From assembly GCA_036897625.1 (NCBI GenBank), contig JAYMTA010000020.1, forward strand, positions 34,416-98,415: DNA of 64,000 nt, written 5' to 3'. The notes beneath the pieces were generated by a model. The model was not told the DNA's origin, did no database searches, and saw only the letters and a list, made by a program, of their open reading frames with translations. Positions within the stretch are counted from its first letter, which is position 1; every line of letters starts with the position of its first letter. Positions 25,441 to 33,967 of this stretch are shown here, piece after piece. Both the position numbers and the translations under genes were made by a program. This DNA is from Pelargonium cotyledonis (lineage: Eukaryota; Streptophyta; Magnoliopsida; Geraniales; Geraniaceae).

Positions 25441-26471
25441 TAAGGAGGCAAGTTTATCTTGTTAGTTTAGGCAAGTGGGCTCCGCGCCTTAGTAAGCAGG
25501 TTCTTCTTGAGTGCCTTAGTTTAAGGATGAGGGATATTGAGATGCTTCCTTAGTTGACTTATTAGTTTGGGTGTTAAGAAGAGTGTTCCTGAGTTGGCAA
25601 CCTTAAGAAGACAAGTACATGAACATTCCCTCGATAGCAAAGATACTGCACACTTAGTTAGGAATACTTACTAGACTTTCAGGTTATATTGTATTGATAT
25701 CCTAAGAGTTGGTAGGCTATAGATTAGGGAGTCTAAGAATCAGGTGTGTTCCTTAACTGTCAAAGTGAGGATTTCTAGTTGACAGGATTTCGACTGCTAG
25801 AGCTACAACAATAACCGGTAAGGACTGGATTGACCATCCCTCGACAACAAAGATCTCGCTTAGAGTCTGGCATTCAAGTTCAAGGTCAGGTTGATATTAT
25901 AGTTTCGGCAGACAGCTTACAAGAGATTATGTATTCCTTAACTTAGTTGGTAGACATTCAAGTGCAAGGACAGACTTTCCAGGTTGTTATGAGTTGGGTT
26001 CAGAGCAGAAGAAAGGGTTTATTGTATTACATCCTTGGCATGCTAAGATAGAGCAACACCGGACTTTCATTAGCGGTCATTTGACTTTTCAACGTCAAGG
26101 GTTTATCGGTTTTCTTAGACTGACAAGGGATAATGTTATAGGTTAAGGTAAGGGTATTTCAGTTGGGTTGGACTAGAGCTATTGACAGAGCTTTCACTTG
26201 AGAGTTAGACTTTAGACAGATAGACATTCGAGGTTTAGGGGAGAGAGTGTCCCCTTTAGCAAGAGACTTTAAGAGTTAGGAGTCCTTATAGGTCACGATG
26301 GGAGTTCCCTTAGTTGGAGTTCATAAGAATCTAATACAATAAGAATAATCTAATAAGAACTATGTATTACTTCTATTACTATATCTTATACTCTCTAATC
26401 TAATACTAGCTTAAGAATTAAGAATACCCTAGCTTCTATTAGGAACACTATCTAGGCTTGCTAGGCTTGCT

Positions 26472-26486
26472 CTCCTTCTCTTGCTA
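26472..26486 (+). repeat. 15-bp repeat in pyrimidine-rich tract, copy 2
   Basis: CTCCTTCTCTTGCTA, preceded by a tandem TAGGCTTGC and by an AT-rich stretch (26.32-26.45 kb). It marks the right edge of the repeat mosaic, just before the gene island. Confidence 0.55.
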
Positions 26487-26835
26487 CTGCTATCAGCTCT
26501 ATCAGCAACTGTTACTGCTTCTGCTACTGGCTATAGTTCCTGCTTCAGCAAGAGGTTTAGCAAGTGGTAGAGCTCATGCAAAGAAGAAGTCTAAGTATGG
26601 ATTCTCTTTTCTAGACTCAAAAGCGCTAGATAAAGCGGTTTCTGCCCCGCTTGGAAAAACATGCTTTTATGCACGATATTCTCTTTTACGCTTCTATCAC
26701 CCTATACGAAACAGGTATCAACAAAAATTCTTTATCTTCTTGATTCCCCAACTTATCCCAAGTTAGCACAGAAAACTTAGGAGGAGCATTTTCGGGGTCT
26801 AGCCTTTAAGTCTTCAATTCACTGCGCCAAGAAAC
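26487..26835. other. 3' flank of nad1, no gene recognised
   Basis: Denser in G+C than the surroundings and more like ordinary plant mitochondrial DNA; probably the nad1 3' untranslated region plus flank. A plus-strand open frame covers 26458-26766 but lacks an ATG and matches nothing known. Confidence 0.5.
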
Positions 26836-27428
26836 CTAAGGAAGCCATTGAAAGGTCACTAGAAGTCCCGAGACAGCTACCACCCGAGCTAATGATAGAG
26901 GCAGAAAGACCTTCCATCCAAGGCCCATTAATTGATCATAACGGTAACGTGGAAAGGCTGAGCGCACCCAGATATAAAGAAAGAGGAAGAGAATAACCTT
27001 TAAGCTAAACCAAAGAGAACCAGGTATCGCATTCAAAAAGGGAAGATCTAGGATAGGTAGCCAACCTCCTAGAAAGAGCAATGTGCAGAGTCCACTCATT
27101 AGTATCATATTTGCGTACTCTCCTAAGAAAAAGAGAGCAAATCCCATTGAGGAGTATTCAACATTATATCCAGCAACTAATTCTGCTTCAGCTTCTGGAA
27201 GATCGAAAGGGGCTCGATTCGTTTCTGCTAGACAAGAAATAAAGAACATAACCAATACGGGGAACAGGGGAATTCCGAACCATATCTGTTTTTGCGCCAT
27301 CACAATCTCACTCAAATTACAAGAACCCACACAAATTAGTACAGTTATCAGAATCAGTCCAATCGAAACCTCATAAGAAACCATTTGAGCTGCGGATCGT
27401 AATGCTCCTAAAAATGCGTATTTCGAAT
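26836..27428 (-). CDS. nad1: NADH dehydrogenase subunit 1, exons 2-5 fused (trans-spliced, partial)
   Basis: This encodes the C-terminal 196 residues of NAD1, the complex I membrane subunit that forms part of the quinone-binding chamber in the mitochondrial inner membrane. Visible hallmarks are the first exon-2 residues [20 protein letters not shown], the conserved loop [31 protein letters not shown], the [15 protein letters not shown] motif and the end FQWLP followed by TAG. The open frame runs upstream to 27459, but those 31 bases are intron. The exon starts inside a codon (AT of an Asn codon) right after an intron end in ...CTAT, matching the phase of nad1i394. Exon 1 (about 130 codons) is not in the window, so the mRNA must be completed by trans-splicing. 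The sites of nad1i477 (27346/27345), nad1i669 (27154/27153) and nad1i728 (27095/27094) are uninterrupted, so three introns and the matR carried in the last are missing. The frame is intact and needs no visible editing. Identity is certain; intron-site positions come from family numbering. Confidence 0.96.
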
Positions 27429-27435
27429 ATAGAAT

Positions 27436-27476
27436 AATGAAAAAGAGAGGTTTAAACATAAACTACTCCCTTTTCA
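27436..27476 (-). other. Group II intron domain VI helix (branch-point arm)
   Basis: On the minus strand, an arm starting CTGAAAAGGGAG can pair with the later CTCTCTTTTTCA, leaving a loop of about 15 bases that contains GTTTAAACC. Position between domain V and the exon fits domain VI, which carries the bulged branch-point adenosine. The exact branch base cannot be fixed by eye. Confidence 0.65.
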
Positions 27477-27487
27477 GAGCTTTCTAT

Positions 27488-27522
27488 GAACCGTACGAGC
27501 ACGTCTTCCGCGCATACGGCTC
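27488..27522 (-). other. Group II intron domain V hairpin
   Basis: Read on the minus strand, the hairpin begins GAGCCGTATG and closes with CGTACGGTTC, with an internal GGAAGA apex. GAGCCGTA pairs with the 3' TACGGTTC strand (one G-T pair), the diagnostic catalytic domain V of group II introns. It lies 59 bases before the exon, the usual distance once domain VI is included. Confidence 0.93.
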
Positions 27523-27624
27523 TCTTTCCAAATTAAATAAAAGCTACACTAAGACTACTCTGTAAACCATCTTCCAGTCATTTTCTTATATGCGCCTTAG
27601 TCGGAACTCTTTGCGCTTAATTCA

Positions 27625-27984
27625 TTATTCCCAATCCAAAGCACCCCTTTTCCATTCATATAAAAAGCCGATAGTCAAAATCAATAAAAAGACCATCATA
27701 GACCAAAATCCGAACAAATCTATCTTGTTAAGCGAGACCGCCCAAGGAAAGAAAAATGTTACTTCCAAATCAAAAATTATAAATAATATAGAAACAAGGT
27801 AAAACCTTATATCGAACCGACTTCTTGCATCACCAAAAGGATCGAACCCGCATTCGTACGCCGACAACTTCTCCGGGTACGTCGAGCTATTAGAAGACAA
27901 AAAGTAAGGAAGACCCAATAAAACCAAAGAAAAGAAAAGACTAATCAAGAAAAAGATTAAAATAGGCAAGAATTCTAACATCAT
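27625..27984 (-). CDS. nad3: NADH dehydrogenase subunit 3
   Basis: Complete 119-residue NAD3, a small three-helix membrane subunit of complex I, which contributes the loop near the quinone channel that carries the conserved cysteine. Residues from about 32 on are almost identical to the seed-plant protein: [20 protein letters not shown], then [20 protein letters not shown] and the end [11 protein letters not shown]. Length equals the family norm (118-119). The start is ATG ATG; either Met could be used. The N-terminal helix (residues 1-31) is clearly diverged from typical plants, which begin with an MSEFAPI-like sequence, while the rest is highly conserved. Leu, Phe and Ser codons stand where most plants have editable C positions, so the gene appears not to need RNA editing. 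Downstream, instead of the usual rps12, the nad1 trans-intron half begins directly. A trnN-like relic lies 63 bases upstream. Confidence 0.97.
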   Translation of the reverse strand: MMLEFLPILIFFLISLFFSLVLLGLPYFLSSNSSTYPEKLSAYECGFDPFGDARSRFDIRFYLVSILFIIFDLEVTFFFPWAVSLNKIDLFGFWSMMVFLLILTIGFLYEWKRGALDWE

Positions 27985-28047
27985 AACAAATAAAGTGACT
28001 TCCCTTAACCCTCACATCACAAGATCTATATACCTAATAAAAGAAAT

Positions 28048-28119
28048 GGGAGAGGCAGGACTTAAAACCTATGCGCGTTCACTTAACAGCTGAATGTTCT
28101 ACCGCGGAGCTATTGAGGA
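28048..28119 (-). pseudogene. trnN: tRNA-Asn(GUU)-like relic upstream of nad3
   Basis: Minus-strand sequence begins TCCTCAATAGCTCCGCGGTA and has the anticodon loop CTGTTAA (GUU, Asn). The overall length of 72 matches chloroplast-type trnN. The anticodon stem TTCAG/GTGAA has one mismatch. The T arm reads ATAGG-TTTTAAGT-CCTGC with an over-long loop, and the acceptor ends TCCTCAA and CTCTCCC do not pair. It is therefore probably a pseudogene. It lies just upstream of nad3 on the same strand and could still act as a tRNA-like processing signal. Confidence 0.65.
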
Positions 28120-31100
28120 AAACAGCTAAAGAGAGGTCCTCCTTTACTCTTTACTCTATTTATTGGGGATATTTTTAAAAAAGGTTTTTTGTAATTCTAC
28201 TTTTTAAGGTCTTCTGAGGATATTGAAAAAGTTATGTTATCGAGCAGTTCTGTACCACCCCATGCAAAAGCTTTTTCTGAACCTTGCGCTTACAACTCTA
28301 CTAGTTGACTCCAGAATCTCTTTTTTGCTAGCATGGCAGCGGCATTTAAAGTGTCTAAAATGGTGAGGAATTCCAAGGTTCCGGAGTTACAGATTCCACT
28401 TTTAGGCGAAAGGGGGTTAGTTAGTATTCCTCTTTTGGCTACACAAGGTTTGAGTTTTAGGAAAAAAGTAATATAGTATCAGGTTCTTCACCAGAGTTTT
28501 TACCTATCCCTATCATAGTACTAGCTATTAAGGAGGGCTTCTCTAACAAACAAGAAATGCTAGAATAAAAATGGGTTTACGAAACTAATAAAAAGGGTAG
28601 ACCTAGCTCTTGAAAAGTGCTTGCTAAGGTTGACTGGGGCATAAAAAGCACTTCGTTTTTCCAAATGAAAGAAGACTTTCTCCATAGCAAAGAGCGGGCT
28701 TGATCTATGTAAAAAGAAGTCCTGTTAGTTTTCTAGAAGCTCCGAAATCTAGAAATAAATTAGAAATTTTCCGTATTAAGGGATTTGCTTATATAAATTG
28801 TGAGGGTCGGCAATAAACACGGGGTACTTATAATATTACAGCTATTCCTGAAGCTAATTGGAAATCAAATCTTACACGAACCCAGGACCAACTAAGTATC
28901 CTTTCTTCGAAAACTTTGTTTAATTAGAAACTTTATAGCAACTACAAAAATAGGAGCATTTGGGTACGATCTTTAACCCCTTTTGATTCAAGTAAGTATT
29001 TCAATAGACGTTAAAGCCGCTGAATGACTTCTTATTCTTTTTATTTATATAGCATAAGGTTTCTCCTTGCTAAACTAAGACTCAATAAACCCAAAAACTC
29101 ATAAAGAACTATACTACAGAGAGTTCTCTTCTTTGATTTTTAGTAAAGTAACTCGTTTTATTAATTTATTCCGGTATATCCTTTGTTTTTTTAGAATATA
29201 TCTTTATCTCAAGCGTGTGTAAAAGCTTTTCCTGGATAGTAAAAAATAGAGTGCCGAGTTGAGCTCTTTGTAGTGATTACTTTTGTCTATTTATAGTATA
29301 GGGTATGCTTTGCCTCCAGTGAATTTGCAAAGGTATAAGGTTCGGGTCTCCTGTATAAGGGTATTTGTTCAGTAGCACTAAATTGTAAAGAGGAGGATTC
29401 CTGCTTTTTTTGATATGACTTTTGTCTTATTAAAAAAAGCAGGAGACATAAAAGTAATACTTGTATGAGAGTCTGGTAAAGAAGCAAATTTGGTGGTCAA
29501 GAAAGTCAAGAATTATGAATTATTCTATAAACACAGGGTTGAACCTACAAGATCCTTAAGAATTGAGCTTCATTTACCCAAAGTAAGGGAAATAGAATAC
29601 TTCCTACTAGAAACTATGAACTTTTTAGTAATTTCCTTATTTAAAATATTCCTAGAAAGGGCAAGACATGTGTATCCTGGATATTGTTAAAGCACCAGAA
29701 ACGAATTACGTATGAGTTAAATCTAGGGCCCTCCTACTACTGCGATTAACGCCTTTATATTAAGGATTAGGCTTAGTGGATCATCTGTAAGGAGAAACTG
29801 GATTATAGTATTTAGACGTGTCATTGGCTAAGGAGCAAGCCCTTTGAAGGTACACTTAGGTATTAGACGACTTCCTTGACATGTGTTTTTAAGTTCTAAA
29901 AAGTTTATCTACAAGTTATTCCTAGATTTGGATAACAACGGTTCTTTCGGGGGGTTTAGGTATAACAAGAACACTGGAGAAGTCAAAGTCAAGCTATACT
30001 AAGGAAGTGCTGTAAAAAACCTTTCCTATGGTTTGACTTAGTATCATTGTATTGATTATTGTACCCCTTCGTAGCTACAGTTCTGTAGAGATGTCAGGGC
30101 TTAGAGCGCATAGACTAAGAGTATTTGATTAAAAAGGGGTTGTGAATAGGCAATACTCTTATTTATACTACGAAACAACTGCGTAATAAAAAGACTTGTT
30201 TTCTTACTCTGAAGCAGGTAATAAGAGCGTATAGAATTGTTTATTAAGGGCTCACTTACTCATAGGTAATTATTGACACAAGAATCTCGAAAAGTCCTAA
30301 GTGAAAAGTACCTAACTTCTTTACAGTGGAATTCCCCTCAGCAATTTAAGCAATACCCCTCCGTGGTTTTCAGAACTTTAACTTTATAGTAAGTACTGGT
30401 AAATTAAATAAATTAAAAACCTGCTTTCAAAATATATAGCCGTGACTAGTCTCAGAAGAAATTGATGGGACCTTTTTATATGCATCACGAGGACTTCCTT
30501 TAACATTGAAACTAAAACGCAAATATTCCTTTGAGGGGTGAAGGTTCAAAACCAATAGAATAAAGTTCTTTTATTACTCACAAAGTTTAGGCTCTCTTTT
30601 GCATACCTTAACCAGGGTTTCTAATATTGTTATTAGGATTTTGATTTTCTAGGAAATAGATATTAGTAGAAAAAGAGGTCCCTCCCTTTTCTATACAACT
30701 CTTAATGCGGAGTTTTATATCGTTTTTTAGTAGAATTAGGAGTCGTATATGGTGATAGGCAGGTCCTTGCTGAGAGGTACTCCCGTCATTGTAGTTTATT
30801 GTTTAGATTTCCTGTAGCTATAAGGAGCTTTCGCTGAAAGCAGCTCTTGCTTTTTTCTTAAAAGATTGGGGGTAACGTAAATTACCCCATTTATTACCCC
30901 CTTAGCGATATAAACTGAAAAAGGAGATAACCTTTGTATGTATTCGAGGGAATAATAGGAAATTCCGGGCTTGCTATAATGGCCCCCGAGAAAGGGTTCG
31001 GGAAGTGAATACATTGGCTTCTTCTCAGTATTTAGATCTCTTTTTAAGGTTTTATTAAGGCTTGTACTCAGTAAAAGTCTTGTTAGTTTTAGTTAAAAAA

Positions 31101-33900
31101 TAAGCAGTCGAAAACGAGCTTCGGTGATAAGTAAATCTCAGGGGAATACCAGGGTCTAGATAAGGGATGAGCGATTTAACTATTTTATAATATCAAGGTG
31201 AAGTTAGCGGCAGGTGACCTCACTTGTAATGTAAAGGAAAACGGCTTCCCGCGTAACAAAGAAATTTCTAGAAGTAAAGGAGCCCTTTTGTACCCTTTTA
31301 GCTTTGCTTACTTTTACTAGGATGCCATTAATATACCAAAAATTCCCCGCTTCTTTCTAAATTATAGAATACGAAATACCTCAATTAAGATCAAGAGCAT
31401 TTGCACTCTTTATATCTAGGTTTACCCAACACGATCAAAAAAGAAGGAGAAGGAAAGCACATTATTAATGGATATCCCTCCGTTAGTGGTTTTAATATCG
31501 TTAAGTAGATAACTATGCATAAAACTAAAAAACTTAGTTGGTATTTGAAATATTCAATGAAGATAAGATAGCGCGCTAACTATATTCTCAAGGATCCAGG
31601 GGCTTTCAAAATAAATTCAGGAATTACATAGAATGTGTTCATTTCTCTTTAACAAATATTGTTTATCTAGTATTATACAAACTTTTGTCATAATAAAGAG
31701 ACACTTATCACCGGGTAAGCAATTCATATTAAAGTTAAGGAAAGTTTAATGTTTCCTCCTATCGATATTGTAATACAAAAGTAAAGTTATCTTTATATAT
31801 ATATAGTTTTGCTTGTTAATTAGGTATACTTTATACTTCCATTTACGAAAAACCCAAATGGTAGAGCACCTCAAATATTTATCGGCGAACGTTGGTTCAA
31901 ATTCCTTATTTATTGTAAGGAACAAAAGTCGGTTAAAACAAAGTTAAACGCTCTTTATAGAATATAATATACTTATATACTATTGTCTCTGGCGTCTAGG
32001 ACCTCTTCCTCCGATTACTATATCATTCGGAACTCAAACTTCTACTTTATTAGAATTCTCTAAGAATAGGGCATCTTTTTTCTAGACAATGATAAGATTA
32101 AAATTTTAGTATTTATGGATTTTTTTAGCATCTAAATCTGGCCAACAAAGCTCTGCATTACCCAAAAACATAAAGAGATTCTGTTACATCAATAATATAA
32201 AGGATCGCCGCGCTTTTTATTCTGCGTTGTATATGCGTAAATTTTTAAGGAATTCACTAGGGTTGGATTTCCTTTATTCTAGTTCTGTAACTCACAGGAT
32301 TCCACTAATAGAATTTTAGAGACTTTTGTCGTACCTTACTAATAGCTTATATTAGCTACCCCTTTTTTCTTATGAGCACCAATATACATATGAATTACTA
32401 GACTAGGAAGAGATTATCGAATATATTAAGAGATCCCCTCGCGAAAGTTTTTATATTATATCATAAGAGAAAGCTATTGAAAAAGATATTTCAGAACATT
32501 TTAACAAAACAAATTAAATATAACAGAATACCTAGAAATTCAAAGGTAGATTCCTAACTAGCTTGCCCAGTTAGTTTGGCCTTGGTTTGGTAGACAGCAA
32601 ACACTTTGTACTCAAATAAGATTACTTCTTAGAATCCTTTAAAGAAAAAGTTTTTCTATGACAATTCGTATCATTCCCACTGATTTAGGTTTACCAAAAG
32701 ATGTATTATAAATCCTAGGTGTTGGTACAGAGAAACCGTCATTCGCATCCTTCCGAGTTAAACCCTTATTAGCTAAATAGATAGGTTCTCTAGACTATAA
32801 ATAACGAGAAAAAAATCCTCGATGTAATAATAATGAGCCTTTTTTATTATCCCTCTACGAAATATAACTACAAGAAAAAACAATGAATACCCTCTATCTA
32901 AGCAGAACTTTTGTGACCAACTCTCTACGTATACTAAATTATATTCCTCTCCGGGCTCCCCAAATTCGTGGAGTAATATCACTTATCCTTAGAGTAGAGT
33001 TATAAAGACGCGATTCTGCCTAAACCTTACGCGGGAAGTGTTATATAGGGTCTTGTCTCTTTCTAGGATAGGGTATGCCATAATTAGCGGCCTCCTTGAT
33101 TATGTACACCCTTAAGACTCGCAAAAAGCACCGACAATGGATTTATAAAGCCTTGTTTGGTAAACATTATATTGATTGAACTCAAGTGTCTCTTTTAAGC
33201 GTGTAGCACAGAAGTTTATAACCAAGCTCTATCTGAGCCTTTATTTTACCTTTTCTTACGTGGAATATTAGGAATCAGTTATCAGGATATAACAGAATTT
33301 AAAGCATCGTATTATTACCACAAGGGTATCAAGGTGTCGTTGTATCTAAGGGCTCCACTGGTTAGTAAGAAGAGGTACTTGGGTATGTCCCTAGCTAATC
33401 TTTTATGCTTGTAAGTTATACCCGGGGCCTAACTTGGCTTATAAGGGAATTAAGAGGTAAATTACCTCTACAAATCTACTAAAATAAAAAGGGGTTTGCT
33501 GTGAGAAAGCGCTAGTAATTCTCTTACCTACACAAAGAAGTAGAAGTAAAGAAATAAAAATACTGCTATATCATAACCGTATGAGCATCTAAATTAATTG
33601 AGCATAACATTAATAAACTTACTTTAAGAAATTCCAAATCTTTAATTAAGTTTTCTGTATAGCTATGCATTAAATAGCTCGTGAAGAATTGGATTTCATA
33701 AAGCGCGTGGTCGAAAAACACATATTATAGGAAGCTCCATTCTAAAGTACTGCTTTTGTTCATTATCCGCCGTCATCCTTTCTTATATATTATACACTGA
33801 CTGATTCTTCTATTTATGGATATTTTGAGGAAATCTAAGTTTAGAAACTCACAAGTAGAACTCTTTTACTTAAGTCCATTCTTGACTTTTGACAATTTGC
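28120..33900. other. Non-coding AT-rich DNA
   Basis: Upstream of the gene island. Apart from the tRNA-like relic at 31.84 kb nothing is recognised. The promoter of the nad3-nad1 unit should lie in the first few hundred bases, but no convincing plant mitochondrial promoter motif could be picked out. Confidence 0.55.
31842..31912 (+). pseudogene. tRNA-like relic, identity unclear
   Basis: AAATGGTAGAGCACC is followed 25 bases later by CGTTGGTTCAAATTCC, matching tRNA D-loop and T-loop words at roughly tRNA spacing. The central arm (TCAAATATTTATCGG) does not form a clear anticodon stem and the acceptor strands do not pair. Confidence 0.4.
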
Positions 33901-33967
33901 TATGCCATTTGAACCCGCGGATTTTGGGTTAATCTGACAATGCTCTACCAACCTAAATTTACATCCC
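33901..33967 (-). pseudogene. tRNA-like relic, perhaps trnP
   Basis: The minus strand begins GGGATGTA, has TTGGTAGAGCATTGT and later CGCGGGTTCAAAT. The 5' end and the CAAAAT-like central word recall plastid-type trnP(UGG), but the anticodon TGG is not present. The T stem (GCGGG/GGCAT) mostly fails to pair. The identity is a guess; the tRNA origin is likely. Confidence 0.45.

Larger units (their letters stand above)
13900..26450. repeat. Mosaic of diverged direct and inverted repeats, no genes
   Basis: No gene is seen across this 12.5 kb. The plus strand is A+C-rich from about 14.1 to 20 kb and G+T-rich from about 20.8 to 26.3 kb. Blocks in the left half recur as reverse complements in the right half (14.19-14.67 against 25.15-25.44 kb; 16.13 against 22.88 kb). 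Within the left half and centre, direct copies recur (14.05/15.25, 18.06/18.46/20.11, 18.62/20.44 kb). Copies differ by many substitutions and indels, so the duplications are old. Read by eye only; no alignment was run. Confidence 0.72.
27429..27624 (-). other. nad1: 3' half of trans-spliced group II intron nad1i394
   Basis: Sequence between the nad3 stop and nad1 exon 2. It ends with a group II domain V and a following domain VI-like helix, and its last bases (...ATTCTAT) abut exon 2 in the phase expected for nad1 intron 1. In seed plants this intron is broken in domain IV and its two halves pair in trans, so this stretch must be the 3' half. At most about 100 bases lie between domain V and nad3, so the domain IV remnant is short. 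What is seen: domain V, helix VI and exon phase. What is inferred: the partner half and exon 1 lie elsewhere in the genome. Confidence 0.9.

Noticed and set aside
26458-26766. 102-codon plus-strand frame next to nad1
   Set aside because: No ATG start; its N-terminal part is a low-complexity C/T tract read as Leu-rich peptide; no known homologue.
27083-27376. Plus-strand frame over nad1
   Set aside because: Antisense shadow of nad1.
27429-27459. ATG upstream of nad1 exon 2 as the true start of a 207-residue protein
   Set aside because: These 31 bases lie inside the intron 3' end, and a normal NAD1 needs about 130 more N-terminal residues.
27590-27802. Plus-strand frame over nad3
   Set aside because: Antisense shadow of nad3.
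28000-28400. Promoter for the nad3-nad1 unit
   Set aside because: Looked for CRTA-type plant mitochondrial promoter motifs on the minus strand; only weak AT-rich matches, none distinctive.
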